Position numbers and translations under genes: made by a program. A stretch of DNA of 39,591 bases from Streptomyces zinciresistens K42 (GTDB lineage Bacteria; Actinomycetota; Actinomycetes; Streptomycetales; Streptomycetaceae): assembly GCF_000225525.1 (NCBI RefSeq), contig NZ_AGBF01000051.1, forward strand, positions 1-39,591, given 5' to 3'. This document shows positions 1 through 9,612 of the stretch, in pieces (the stretch's first letter is position 1; each line of letters begins with the position of its first letter). Under the pieces are notes generated by a model. It did no database searches. It had not been told where the DNA came from and saw nothing but the letters and a program-made list of their open reading frames with translations.

Positions 1-144
1 CCGGGCGGCGGGGTCGGGGACTGAGGGGGCGCCGGCGGGCCACGGGCCCCTCGGCGGCCGTACGGCGGGCCGCACCCGGCGCCGAGCGCGACCGGCCCGC
101 GCGACTCCCCGCGCCGGTCCCGCCCCGGCGGGCCCGCCTGCGGT

Positions 145-150
145 TACATT
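145..150 (+). promoter_or_regulatory. -10 element of a leaderless promoter
   Basis: TACATT lies seven bases before the GTG at 158 and no Shine-Dalgarno sequence is present. This geometry suggests transcription starting at the start codon. The -35 box is not clear. Bases 1-144 show no gene; an in-frame TGA at 22 could end an upstream gene, but this cannot be judged. Confidence 0.4.
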
Positions 151-157
151 CGCGAGC

Positions 158-772
158 GTGACCGCATCACCCACCGCCGCGCACGACGGCGACGCGCGCG
201 ACGCGACGCGCTGGACCGTCCTCGCCATCACGCTGCCGGCCGGTCCCTCCCGGCACCGGCTCGCCGTCTGGCGCGAGCTGCGGAGGATGGGCGCGCTGTC
301 GCTGGGGCAGGGCGTGTGGGCCGTACCGGACGTGCCGGTGTTCGCGGACGGGATCGTGCGCACGCTGGAGCTGACCGAGCGGGCCGGGGGCGAGGCGGTG
401 TCGCTGGCGGCGGCCGGGCGCGGCGCCCAGGACGCGGCGCGGCTGCGGGCGCTGTTCACGGCCGCCCGGTCCGCGGACTGGGCCGTGTTCCTCGCGGACT
501 GCGGCAAGTTCGAGGAGGAGCTGGCCAAGGGCATCCGCGTCGCCGGGTTCACCCTGGCCGAACTGGAGGAGGACGAGCAGTCGCTGGAGCGGCTGCGGCG
601 CTGGCACCGCGATCTGACGGCCCGTGACGTCTTCCGCGCCCCCGAGGCGGCGGAGGCGGGCGAGCGGCTGCGCGGCTGCACGGCGGCCTGCGAGGACTAC
701 GCCGAGCGCGTCTTCGCCCATCTGCACCAGGTGCCCGCGGCGCGCGCGTCCGAGGAGGACGCGGCCGGCTGA
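158..772 (+). CDS. ChrB N-terminal domain-like protein
   Basis: A 204-residue protein that resembles the N-terminal domain of ChrB, the regulator or accessory protein of chromate resistance. The conserved features are the start of the domain (W-x-V-L-x-I-x-L-P, then R-x-x-V-W-R-E-L-R-R-M-G-A), the L-x-x-G-V-W-x-V-P strand and a later acidic helical part with F-E-E-E. The GTG start at 158 has no ribosome binding site but sits seven bases behind a TACATT -10 box, so the message is probably leaderless. No chromate transporter (ChrA) and no C-terminal ChrB rhodanese-like part is present, so a role in chromate resistance is not shown. It is more safely called a stand-alone ChrB-N domain protein, possibly a DNA-binding regulator because this domain has a PaaX-like winged-helix flavour. 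Function is inference. Confidence 0.65.
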   Translation: MTASPTAAHDGDARDATRWTVLAITLPAGPSRHRLAVWRELRRMGALSLGQGVWAVPDVPVFADGIVRTLELTERAGGEAVSLAAAGRGAQDAARLRALFTAARSADWAVFLADCGKFEEELAKGIRVAGFTLAELEEDEQSLERLRRWHRDLTARDVFRAPEAAEAGERLRGCTAACEDYAERVFAHLHQVPAARASEEDAAG

Positions 773-916
773 GCGGGGCGGCGGGCGTACGCGCCTCCGG
801 AGCGGCGGGTATTCCGGTTCCGGAAAGGGACCTTCGGATGTTCCCGTATTCCCGATAATCACCGTTGACGCATATTCCCCCGAATGCCAGATGTCCGCTG
901 CGGTCCGACACTCGTT

Positions 917-1111
917 ATGCGGAGCGTGACTTGGCAGGAAAAACACGCAGCTGGGGTGTACTCCTTCGGTGCGCGTCAGGCAGCTGATCAGACCGCTGCG
1001 CAGAGCGTCACATACTGCTCCGATCTGCTGGAGGACTTCCTGAAGACGATCAGCCGGATGGAGCGCGAATATCTCCGGGCCGCGTTCGAAGGGGAGACGT
1101 TCCAGAAATGA
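917..1111 (+). CDS. small conserved-looking protein upstream of DUF2637 gene
   Basis: A protein of about 64 residues that I do not recognise by family. It is likely real because its stop codon overlaps the start of the DUF2637 gene by four bases (ATGA at 1108-1111), a classic coupled arrangement. The C-terminal half is amphipathic and helical (DLLEDFLKTISRMEREYLRA). Start choice is uncertain: ATG at 884, ATG at 917 and GTG at 926 are in frame and none has a clear ribosome binding site. The GTG at 926 would fit a leaderless message from a GTTATG box. It probably works with the membrane protein encoded next, but nothing in the sequence says how. Confidence 0.5.
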   Translation: MRSVTWQEKHAAGVYSFGARQAADQTAAQSVTYCSDLLEDFLKTISRMEREYLRAAFEGETFQK

Positions 1112-1794
1112 GGATGGACTACGAGGCGGTGGACGGGCCGTCTCCTTACACACAGCAGCTCGACATGCAGAACCTCTGGCAGGTCCCCGATCCGGTGATG
1201 TCACCGGAGGGGTGGGACCTCGACGAGGAACTGGCGCAGATGCTGGGGACCCCGCGGACCCCGGAGCCCGTCGCCCACCGGCGGGAGCCGGAGCGGCCGG
1301 CGCCGCGCCCGGTGCACCGCAGGCGCCCGCAGCCGGGCGCGCACTCGCTCACCCGCAACCCGCGGTTCCTCACCGTCTCGTTCCTGGTCACCCTCATCAC
1401 CCTGTGCGCGGTGACGATGCTCACCTGGTCCATCTCGTACTCGTACGACCAGCTGCGGACGATCGCGCTGCTCGTCGTCTCGCCCGACCTGGCCCACTGG
1501 TGGCCGCTGACGGTCTACGGGCCGTGGATGCTGGCGGGGCTGTCGATCCTGCGGGCGTCGGTCCAGCGCCGTACCGCGCGCCGGTCCTGGGCGGTCATGC
1601 TGATCTCCTCGGGCACCGCCGTGGCGCTGTGCATCGGGCAGTCGGCCGACTCCCTGCTGGCGATGGTGGTCGTCGGCATCCCGCCCATCACCGCCCTGGT
1701 CTGCTTCCGTGAGCTCATCGGCCAGTTCTCCACCCGGCCCGGCCCCCGGCACGCGGCCGACGCCGTGAACGGCTCCAAGCAGCCCAAGACGTAG
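1108..1794 (+). CDS. DUF2637 membrane protein
   Basis: A 228-residue protein with a hydrophilic, proline- and arginine-rich N-terminal half (about 1-85) and four predicted transmembrane helices from about residue 90 onward. The layout and the helix with S-I-S-Y-S-Y-D match DUF2637 proteins, which in actinomycetes occur on the chromosome and on plasmids (the SpdB/transfer-associated group). Here no transfer genes are nearby, so I read it as a chromosomal membrane protein of unknown role. It overlaps the preceding small gene by four bases and is probably translated by coupling. A second ATG at 1114 is an alternative start. Confidence 0.65.
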   Translation: MRMDYEAVDGPSPYTQQLDMQNLWQVPDPVMSPEGWDLDEELAQMLGTPRTPEPVAHRREPERPAPRPVHRRRPQPGAHSLTRNPRFLTVSFLVTLITLCAVTMLTWSISYSYDQLRTIALLVVSPDLAHWWPLTVYGPWMLAGLSILRASVQRRTARRSWAVMLISSGTAVALCIGQSADSLLAMVVVGIPPITALVCFRELIGQFSTRPGPRHAADAVNGSKQPKT

Positions 1795-1833
1795 GCCGTC
1801 GCCGGGGGTTCCGGAGTCACCGGCTCCGCCCGG

Positions 1834-2127
1834 TCAGGACCGGTACGGCTGCTGAGGCTGTCCGTACGGCTGCTGACCGCCGGGGCCCCCGGCGGCGGCC
1901 TGCGCCTGGAGCTGGCCGGCCTGCTCCCCGCCCACGTGCTGCTCGGCGCCGCAGAAGGTGCACTGCGTCGCGTACTTGGTGGAGACGGGGAACAGCGGCA
2001 CGAAGAACAGAGTGAACTTGGTGACGCGCTTGCGCAGGGTGTGCGCGGCGGGGTTGCCGCACCGGCCGCACACCAGCGTGAGTATCGCGAGCTGGTACAG
2101 GTAGCCCTTGGTGCCGAAGATGATCAC
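1834..2127 (-). CDS. zinc-ribbon protein
   Basis: A 97-residue protein with two C-x-x-C pairs (C-G-R-C and C-T-F-C) that should form one zinc ribbon, followed by a low-complexity Gln/Gly/Pro tail ending in repeated Y-G-Q-P-Q-Q-P-Y-like units. The GTG at 2127 is chosen because GGAAAGG lies about eight bases upstream and the family typically begins V/M-I-I-F-G-T-x-G-Y. A longer frame to 2229 would run through the hairpin at 2178-2207 and is unlikely. The segment K-F-T-L-F-F-V-P-L-F-P-V is typical of these short zinc-ribbon proteins. It lies downstream of the Fe-S oxidoreductase but is separated from it by a terminator. Function unknown. Confidence 0.7.
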   Translation of the reverse strand: MIIFGTKGYLYQLAILTLVCGRCGNPAAHTLRKRVTKFTLFFVPLFPVSTKYATQCTFCGAEQHVGGEQAGQLQAQAAAGGPGGQQPYGQPQQPYRS

Positions 2128-2177
2128 GCGATGGTCCTTTCCGAGGTGTCGCTGCCCTCCAGCCTGCCCCACGACGG

Positions 2178-2207
2178 CGCCCCCTGTCCCGCGCGGGACA
2201 GGGGGCG
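2178..2207 (-). terminator. hairpin terminator of the Fe-S oxidoreductase gene
   Basis: A perfect 15-base inverted repeat with arms 2178-2192 and 2193-2207, which extends a little further with wobble pairing. It starts 18 bases past the stop codon of the minus-strand gene and precedes the zinc-ribbon start. No U-tract, as is usual in high-GC actinomycetes. Confidence 0.7.
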
Positions 2208-2225
2208 TCTGCGGTTCGGGGTCCG

Positions 2226-4520
2226 TCACTTCGCCGGGGCGGGCTCCGCAGCGCTCTCCGCGTCGGCCTCACCGGCCGGCGGTTCGCCGTCCGCGGCGGG
2301 TGCCTTGACCGACTCCAGCAGCAGCTGGGCGACGTCGACGACCTGGACGGACTCCTTGGCCTTGCCGTCGTTCTTCTTGCCGTTCACCGAGTCCGTGAGC
2401 ATGACCAGGCAGAACGGGCAGGCCGTGGACACGATGTCGGGGTTGAGCGACAGGGCCTCGTCGACGCGCTCGTTGTTGATGCGCTTGCCGATCCGCTCCT
2501 CCATCCACATCCGCGCGCCGCCGGCGCCGCAGCAGAAGCCGCGCTCCTTGTGGCGGTGCATCTCCTCGTTGCGGATGCCGGGGACGCTGGCGATGATCTC
2601 GCGCGGCGGCGTGTAGATCTTGTTGTGGCGGCCCAGGTAGCACGGGTCGTGGTACGTGATGATGCCCTCGACCGGGGTGACCGGGACCAGCCTGCCCTCG
2701 TCGACCAGGCGCTGGAGCAGCTGGGTGTGGTGGACGACCTCGTAGTCGCCGCCGATCTGCGGGTACTCGTTGCCGATGGTGTTCAGGCAGTGCGGGCAGG
2801 TGGCGACGATCTTCTTGGCGGACTTCGGCTTGCGCGACTCGGGCACGACGTTGCCCTCGTCGTCGGTCTCCTCGCCGAACGCCGTGTTCAGCGCCATGAC
2901 GTTCTCCATGCCGAGCTCCTGGAACAGGGGCTCGTTGCCGAGGCGGCGGGCGGAGTCGCCGGTGCACTTCTCGTCGCCGCCCATGATCGCGAACTTCACG
3001 CCCGCCATGTGCAGCAGCTCGGCGAAGGCCCTGGTGGTCTTCTTCGCCCGGTCCTCCAGGGAGCCGGCGCAGCCCACCCAGTACAGGTACTCGACCTCGG
3101 TCAGGTCCTCGATGTCCCGGCCCACGACCGGGACCTCGAAGTCGACCTCCTTGAGCCACTCCAGGCGCTGCTTCTTCGCCAGGCCCCAGGGGTTGCCCTT
3201 CTTCTCCAGGTTCTTGAGCATGGTGCCCGCCTCGGACGGGAACGCGCTCTCGATCATCACCTGGTAGCGGCGCATGTCGACGATGTGGTCGATGTGCTCG
3301 ATGTCCACCGGGCACTGCTCGACGCAGGCGCCGCAGGTGGTGCAGGACCACAGGACGTCCGGGTCGATGACGCCGTTCTCCTCGGCGGTGCCGATCAGCG
3401 GGCGCCCGGCCTCGGCGAGGGCGGCGGCGGGGACGTCCTTCAGCTGCTCCTCGGAGCCCTTCTCCTCGCCCTCCGCCGTCTTGCCGCCGCCCGCCAGCAG
3501 GTAGGGGGCCTTGGCGTGCGCGTGGTCGCGCAGCGACATGACCAGCAGCTTGGGGGAGAGGGGCTTGCCGGTGTTCCAGGCCGGGCACTGCGACTGGCAG
3601 CGGCCGCACTCGGTGCAGGTGGAGAAGTCCAGCAGGCCCTTCCAGGAGAACTGCTCGACCTGGGAGACGCCGAAGACGTCGTCGTCACCGGGGTCGGTGA
3701 AGTCGATCGGCCTGCCGCCCGAGGTCATCGGCAGCAGGGCGCCGAGCGCGGTCCCGCCGTCGGCGTCCCGCTTGAACCAGATGTTCGGGAACGCCAGGAA
3801 GCGGTGCCAGGCCACCCCCATGTTGGTGTTCAGCGAGACCACGATCATCCAGATGAACGAGGTGCTGATCTTCACCATGGCGGTGAAGTAGATGAGGTTC
3901 TGGAGGACGCCGACGCTCAGCCCCTTGAAGGCCAGGACCAGCGGATACGAGGCGAAGTACGTGGCCTCGTACTGCTCCACGCCGTGGATCGCACCCTCCA
4001 GGCCGCGCAGCACGTAGATCGCGAGGCCGATGGTGAGGATGACGTACTCGACGAAGTACGCCTGGCCGGACTTGGAGCCCGCGAAGCGCGACTTGCGGCC
4101 GGGGCGCGAGGGCAGGCTGAGCAGGCGGATCGCGATGAGCACCGCGATGCCCAGGATCGTCATGACGCCGATGAACTCGATGTACAGCTCGAACGGCAGG
4201 AAGCCGCCGAGGACCGGGAGGGTCCAGTTCGCCTGGAAGAGCTGGCCGAACGCCTGGGCGAGGGTCGGCGGCAGGGTCAGGAAGCCGACCGCCACGAACC
4301 AGTGGGCGACGCCGACGATGCCCCAGCGGTTCATCCGCGTGTGGCCGAGGAACTCCCGCACCAGCGTCACGCTGCGGGCGTAGGGGTTGTCGGTCCGGCT
4401 GCCGGCCGGCACCGGCTGGCCGAGCTTGAAATAGCGGACGAACTGGCCGATGGCGCGCGCGAGCAGCGCTACGCCGACCACGGTCAGCACCAGCGACACG
4501 ATGATCGCGGCGAGTTGCAT
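2226..4520 (-). CDS. membrane iron-sulfur oxidoreductase (EtfD / HdrCD type)
   Basis: A 764-residue membrane protein that should pass electrons between soluble donors and the quinone pool. The N-terminal third (about 1-270) has five to six transmembrane helices with His residues like the NarI/heme-b domain. Then come two ferredoxin-type 4Fe-4S motifs, C-T-E-C-G-R-C-Q-S-Q-C-P and C-T-T-C-G-A-C-V-E-Q-C-P. After them are two CCG (cysteine-rich) domains with C-P-H-C, D-P-C-Y-L-G-R, F-C-C-G-A-G-G and C-P-F-C. This order is that of actinobacterial EtfD (Rv0338c in Mycobacterium tuberculosis), needed to reoxidise electron-transfer flavoprotein during beta-oxidation; that exact role here is inferred. 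The ATG at 4520 is preceded by AGGAG at good spacing and the hydrophobic helix begins directly. The C-terminus is a dispensable Ala/Glu/Pro tail. A DmdR/IdeR-like half palindrome lies upstream at 4653-4666. Confidence 0.88.
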   Translation of the reverse strand: MQLAAIIVSLVLTVVGVALLARAIGQFVRYFKLGQPVPAGSRTDNPYARSVTLVREFLGHTRMNRWGIVGVAHWFVAVGFLTLPPTLAQAFGQLFQANWTLPVLGGFLPFELYIEFIGVMTILGIAVLIAIRLLSLPSRPGRKSRFAGSKSGQAYFVEYVILTIGLAIYVLRGLEGAIHGVEQYEATYFASYPLVLAFKGLSVGVLQNLIYFTAMVKISTSFIWMIVVSLNTNMGVAWHRFLAFPNIWFKRDADGGTALGALLPMTSGGRPIDFTDPGDDDVFGVSQVEQFSWKGLLDFSTCTECGRCQSQCPAWNTGKPLSPKLLVMSLRDHAHAKAPYLLAGGGKTAEGEEKGSEEQLKDVPAAALAEAGRPLIGTAEENGVIDPDVLWSCTTCGACVEQCPVDIEHIDHIVDMRRYQVMIESAFPSEAGTMLKNLEKKGNPWGLAKKQRLEWLKEVDFEVPVVGRDIEDLTEVEYLYWVGCAGSLEDRAKKTTRAFAELLHMAGVKFAIMGGDEKCTGDSARRLGNEPLFQELGMENVMALNTAFGEETDDEGNVVPESRKPKSAKKIVATCPHCLNTIGNEYPQIGGDYEVVHHTQLLQRLVDEGRLVPVTPVEGIITYHDPCYLGRHNKIYTPPREIIASVPGIRNEEMHRHKERGFCCGAGGARMWMEERIGKRINNERVDEALSLNPDIVSTACPFCLVMLTDSVNGKKNDGKAKESVQVVDVAQLLLESVKAPAADGEPPAGEADAESAAEPAPAK

Positions 4521-4652
4521 TTCGGGGCTCCTCGGGCCTGCGAGGGTGGTCGAGAGGGGTCTCGACATTACTAAGCGGTAACTTATGCGGTCCTCAGAGA
4601 GTACCCGCATCCTCTGTCGCACTGTAGTCAGCCGCGAGGTGATCTGAGTCGC

Positions 4653-4666
4653 TGAGGCTTGCCTTA
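4653..4666. promoter_or_regulatory. possible iron-box-like palindrome
   Basis: TGAGGCTTGCCTTA is a near-palindrome resembling half of the DtxR/DmdR/IdeR iron box (TTAGG-type arms). It lies between the divergent Fe-S oxidoreductase and the MraY-like gene. Control of an iron-rich enzyme by an iron repressor would make sense, but the match is partial. Confidence 0.25.
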
Positions 4667-4709
4667 AGAACAGATCGTGTTATTCATCGGTAATTGGTAT
4701 ATACGGCAC

Positions 4710-4715
4710 TAATCT
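4710..4715 (+). promoter_or_regulatory. -10 element of a leaderless promoter
   Basis: TAATCT ends six bases before the GTG at 4722, inside an AT-rich patch that is unusual for this genome. There is no Shine-Dalgarno sequence, so the message of the MraY-like gene probably starts at its GTG. Confidence 0.4.
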
Positions 4716-4721
4716 AGGCCC

Positions 4722-5786
4722 GTGTTTTACGGGATCGCCGCCGCCACCGCCGCACTCGTCCTCGCCGCGCTCGTCGCGGCGCTCCTCCGTCCGCTCGCCC
4801 TGCGCCTCGGCGTGCTCGACCGCCGCTGCCGGCGGCCGCTGCCGCTGCTCGGCGGCGTGGCCGTGGCCCTCGTGACATGCCTGGTCGCGGCGGCCGGGGA
4901 GTGGACCGGGCACGCCCCGCTGAGCCCCGAGACCGAGCGCCTGCTGATCGCCGCGGGCGCCGTCGCCGCCCTCGGGCTGATCGCCGACGTGCGGCGGGTC
5001 AAGGCGCGGTTCCTGGCCGGCGGTACGGCGGTGGCCGCGGCCTGCGTCGTGCCGTACGCCGACACCGGCTTCCTGCTCGCGCTGCCCGCCATCGGCCTGA
5101 TCGTCCTGGTGTCCGTCGGCTTCAAGGCGCTGGACCACGCCGACGGCCTGGCCGGCACGGTCGGGGTGCTCACCGCCTTCGGGGCCGGCGTCTGCGCGGC
5201 GGCGGAGGTGATGGACGAACTCGCCGTGCTGCTGAGCGTGCTGGCCGCCGCGCTCACCGGCTTCCTCCTGCTGAACTGGCCGCCCGCGCGGATCGGGCTC
5301 GGGGCGAGCGGGTCCCTGTTCGTCGGGTTCCTGCTGGCCTCCTCGGCCGTGACCGCGCGCGCGGGGCACGATCCCGCGCCGAGCGCGGGCGTCCTCTACG
5401 CCCTCACCGCGCTCGCCACCACCGACGTCGTCCTGGTGGCCCTCTCGCGCCGGCTCGCGGGGCGCCCGCTGCTGCGGCGCGGGCCCGACCACCTCGCCCA
5501 CCGGCTGCGCCGCACCGGACTCACCGCCCAGGGCGCCACCGTCCTGCTGGGTGTCGCCGCCTTCCCGGGGGTGCTCGTCGCCGTCCTGGTGCAGCTCGGC
5601 CGGCTGGCGGCCACGGGCGCGCTGTGGGTCGGTGCGGGCGCGCTGCTCGCCGTGTTCGCCCTGCTGCACATCAAGCCCTACGGGCCTCGGCGTCACCCTC
5701 GTGTGCCGGTGCAGGACTCCCCGCACGCCTCCGGGCGTACCGCGTCGTCGCAGGTGGGAGGCTCATTGCGCGTAAGGAACGGATAA
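4722..5786 (+). CDS. MraY/WecA-like membrane protein, catalytic residues degenerate
   Basis: A 354-residue polytopic membrane protein with about ten hydrophobic helices. It follows the glycosyltransferase-4 (MraY/WecA) plan: an R-R-P-L-P-L-L-G-G-V-A motif near residue 40, a D-H-A-D-G-L-A-G motif near 140, an L-N-W-P-P-A-R-I-G-L-G-A-S-G-S motif near 185 and a R-G-P-D-H-L-A-H-R-L loop near 250. Active enzymes move a sugar-1-phosphate to a polyprenyl phosphate. Here the usual D-D pair reads A-D (L-G-L-I-A-D-V), and the G-D-x-G-S aspartate is alanine (G-A-S-G-S). Both losses hit residues that hold magnesium or act in catalysis, so the protein may be inactive or changed in function. The GTG start follows a TAATCT box. 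The gene ends three bases before the first HAIR site of dnaK. Confidence 0.7.
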   Translation: MFYGIAAATAALVLAALVAALLRPLALRLGVLDRRCRRPLPLLGGVAVALVTCLVAAAGEWTGHAPLSPETERLLIAAGAVAALGLIADVRRVKARFLAGGTAVAAACVVPYADTGFLLALPAIGLIVLVSVGFKALDHADGLAGTVGVLTAFGAGVCAAAEVMDELAVLLSVLAAALTGFLLLNWPPARIGLGASGSLFVGFLLASSAVTARAGHDPAPSAGVLYALTALATTDVVLVALSRRLAGRPLLRRGPDHLAHRLRRTGLTAQGATVLLGVAAFPGVLVAVLVQLGRLAATGALWVGAGALLAVFALLHIKPYGPRRHPRVPVQDSPHASGRTASSQVGGSLRVRNG

Positions 5787-5788
5787 GA

Positions 5789-5809
5789 GTTGAGTGGAGG
5801 CGACTCAGC
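5789..5809. promoter_or_regulatory. HspR-binding HAIR site, upstream copy
   Basis: GTTGAGT-N7-ACTCAGC. It matches the HAIR consensus CTTGAGT-N7-ACTCAAG in 11 of 14 arm positions, with the exact seven-base spacer. It lies 71 bases before the dnaK start, next to the TTGACC box. Streptomyces dnaK promoters are known to carry several such repeats. Confidence 0.75.
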
Positions 5810-5813
5810 TCTG

Positions 5814-5842
5814 TTGACCCATCGCCGGCTGTCGTGCACACT
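5814..5842 (+). promoter_or_regulatory. dnaK operon promoter
   Basis: TTGACC at 5814-5819 and a weak CACACT at 5837-5842, 17 bases apart, form a vegetative-type promoter. The downstream HAIR site at 5841 overlaps the -10 box and the expected start point, so bound HspR would block RNA polymerase. Confidence 0.5.
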
Positions 5843-5861
5843 TGAGTCCGTTCCACTCAAG
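5841..5861. promoter_or_regulatory. HspR-binding HAIR site, perfect copy
   Basis: CTTGAGT-CCGTTCC-ACTCAAG is an exact HAIR consensus. It lies 18 bases before the dnaK ATG and just upstream of the GGAGGA ribosome binding site at 5868. HspR bound here, with DnaK as co-repressor, shuts the operon off outside heat shock (established for Streptomyces). Confidence 0.93.
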
Positions 5862-5879
5862 TCAGCTGGAGGATTCACC

Positions 5880-7723
<1,844 letters not shown>

Positions 7724-7724
<1 letters not shown>

Positions 7725-8380
7725 TGACGGAGGAGACCCCGGGCTTCGACGAGAAGCCCGACGTCCCCTCCGGCGCGGCCTCCGACGACGCCGAGCCGAA
7801 GGCCGCCCCCGAGGAGGGGGCGTCCCCGGCCGGGGACGGAACTGCAGACGCTGCCCTGGTGGCCCAGCTGGACCAGGTGCGCACCGCGCTCGGTGAGCGC
7901 ACCGCGGACCTCCAGCGCCTCCAGGCCGAGTACCAGAACTACCGCCGCCGTGTGGAGCGCGACCGGATCACGGTCAAGGAGATCGCCGTCGCGAGCCTCC
8001 TGACCGAGCTCCTGCCCGTGCTCGACGACATCGGCCGCGCGCGGGAGCACGGCGAACTCGTCGGCGGCTTCAAGTCCGTCGCGGAGTCGCTGGAGACCGT
8101 CGCCGCCAAGATGGGTCTTCAGCAGTTCGGCAAGGAGGGCGAGCCCTTCGACCCGACGATCCACGAGGCGCTGATGCACTCCTACGCGCCGGACGTCACC
8201 GAGACGACCTGCGTCGCGATCCTGCAGCCGGGGTATCGCTTCGGCGAGCGCACCATCCGCCCCGCGCGGGTGGCGGTCGCCGAGCCCCAGCCGGGCGCGC
8301 AGGCCGCCAAGGCCGACGAGGCTGCCGAGGCGGCCGAGGCGCCCGACGACAAGGAGAGCGGTGGCCCGGACGAGGGCTGA
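7724..8380 (+). CDS. grpE: nucleotide exchange factor GrpE
   Basis: A 218-residue GrpE. The N-terminal third is acidic and disordered. A coiled-coil region follows (R-T-A-L-G-E-R-T-A-D-L-Q-R-L-Q-A-E-Y-Q-N-Y), then the compact C-terminal beta-domain containing F-D-P-x-x-H-E-A-L and G-Y. It releases ADP from DnaK so the cycle can restart. The ATG shares its A with the dnaK stop codon (TAATG), so translation is coupled. An Ala/Glu-rich tail of about 40 residues follows the conserved domain, as in other actinomycetes. Confidence 0.97.
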
Positions 8381-8422
8381 CGTCGCACCGACGAGGAACC
8401 ACCGGAAGGGGGTGCGTCGAGG

Positions 8423-9607
8423 ATGAGCACCAAGGACTTCATCGAGAAGGACTACTACAAGGTCCTCGGCGTCCCCAAGGACGCCACCGAGGCCGAGATC
8501 AAGAAGGCGTACCGCAAGCTCGCCCGCGAGAACCACCCGGACGCCAACAAGAACAACGCCAAGGCCGAGGAGCGCTTCAAGGAGATCTCCGAGGCGAACG
8601 ACGTCCTCGGCGACCCCAAGAAGCGCAAGGAGTACGACGAGGCGCGCGCCCTGTTCGGCAACGGCGGGTTCCGCCCGGGGCCGGGCGCGGGCGGCGGCTC
8701 GTTCAACTTCGACCTGGGCGACCTCTTCGGAGGCGGCGCCCAGGGCGGCGGCCAGGCCGGCGCCGGGGGCTTCGGCGGCGGGCTCGGGGACGTCTTCGGG
8801 GGCCTGTTCAACCGCGGCGGCACCGGCACCACCCGGACCCAGCCGCGGCGCGGCCAGGACATCGACACCGAGGTCAGCCTCAGCTTCACCGAGGCGATCG
8901 AGGGCGCGACGGTCCCGCTGCGGATGTCCTCGCAGTCCCCGTGCAAGGCGTGCGCCGGCACCGGCGACAAGAACGGCACGCCCCGGGTGTGCCCGACCTG
9001 CGTCGGCACCGGCCAGGTGGCCCGGGGCTCGGGCGGCGGCTTCTCGCTGACCGACCCCTGCCCCGACTGCAAGGGGCGCGGCCTGATCGCCGAGGAGCCC
9101 TGCCCGGACTGCAAGGGCAGCGGACGTGCCAAGTCCTCCCGGACGATGCAGGTCCGCATCCCCGCGGGGGTCGCGGACGGCCAGCGCATCAGGCTGCGCG
9201 GCAAGGGCGCGCCCGGTGAGCGCGGCGGCCCGGCGGGCGATCTGTACGTCACCGTGCACGTCGCCGCGCACCCGGTGTTCGGGCGCAAGGACGACAACCT
9301 CACGGTGACCGTCCCCGTGACCTTCACGGAGGCGGCCCTCGGCGGCGAGGTCAAGGTCCCCACGCTCGGCGGCCCGGCGGTCACGCTGAAGCTGCCGCCC
9401 GGCACGCCCAACGGCCGCACCATGCGGGCGCGGGGCAAGGGCGCGGTGCGCAAGGACGGCACCCGCGGAGACCTGCTGGTCACCGTCGAGGTGAGTGTCC
9501 CGAAGGACGTGACGGGGAAGGCTCGTGACGCACTGGAGGCGTATCGCGAGGCGAGCGCGGGTGAGGACCCGCGCGCGGAGCTGTTCCAGGCCGCGAAGGG
9601 AGCTTGA
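8423..9607 (+). CDS. dnaJ: co-chaperone DnaJ
   Basis: A 394-residue type I J-protein. The J domain at the N-terminus has the H-P-D motif (E-N-H-P-D-A-N). A Gly/Phe-rich linker of about 70 residues follows. Then four C-x-x-C-x-G-x-G repeats bind two zinc ions (C-K-A-C-A-G-T-G, C-P-T-C-V-G-T-G, C-P-D-C-K-G-R-G, C-P-D-C-K-G-S-G), and last comes the C-terminal substrate domain. It delivers unfolded clients to DnaK and triggers ATP hydrolysis. It lies 42 bases after grpE with AAGGGGG upstream. Unlike many J-proteins it starts with an extra MSTKDFIEK segment before the D-Y-Y-K-V-L-G core, which is typical of actinomycete operon DnaJ1. Confidence 0.97.
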   Translation: MSTKDFIEKDYYKVLGVPKDATEAEIKKAYRKLARENHPDANKNNAKAEERFKEISEANDVLGDPKKRKEYDEARALFGNGGFRPGPGAGGGSFNFDLGDLFGGGAQGGGQAGAGGFGGGLGDVFGGLFNRGGTGTTRTQPRRGQDIDTEVSLSFTEAIEGATVPLRMSSQSPCKACAGTGDKNGTPRVCPTCVGTGQVARGSGGGFSLTDPCPDCKGRGLIAEEPCPDCKGSGRAKSSRTMQVRIPAGVADGQRIRLRGKGAPGERGGPAGDLYVTVHVAAHPVFGRKDDNLTVTVPVTFTEAALGGEVKVPTLGGPAVTLKLPPGTPNGRTMRARGKGAVRKDGTRGDLLVTVEVSVPKDVTGKARDALEAYREASAGEDPRAELFQAAKGA

Positions 9608-9612
9608 TCGAG

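Noticed and set aside
158..772. Chromate resistance locus
   Set aside because: Only the ChrB N-domain is present; there is no ChrA transporter.
167..1204. Long minus-strand frame opposite the ChrB-like gene
   Set aside because: Arg/Gly/Pro-rich shadow caused by third-position GC bias; no start signal and no recognisable motif.
2550..4574. 674-codon plus-strand frame opposite the Fe-S oxidoreductase
   Set aside because: Val/Leu/Ala/Asp-rich antisense shadow; the minus-strand frame has clear Fe-S motifs.
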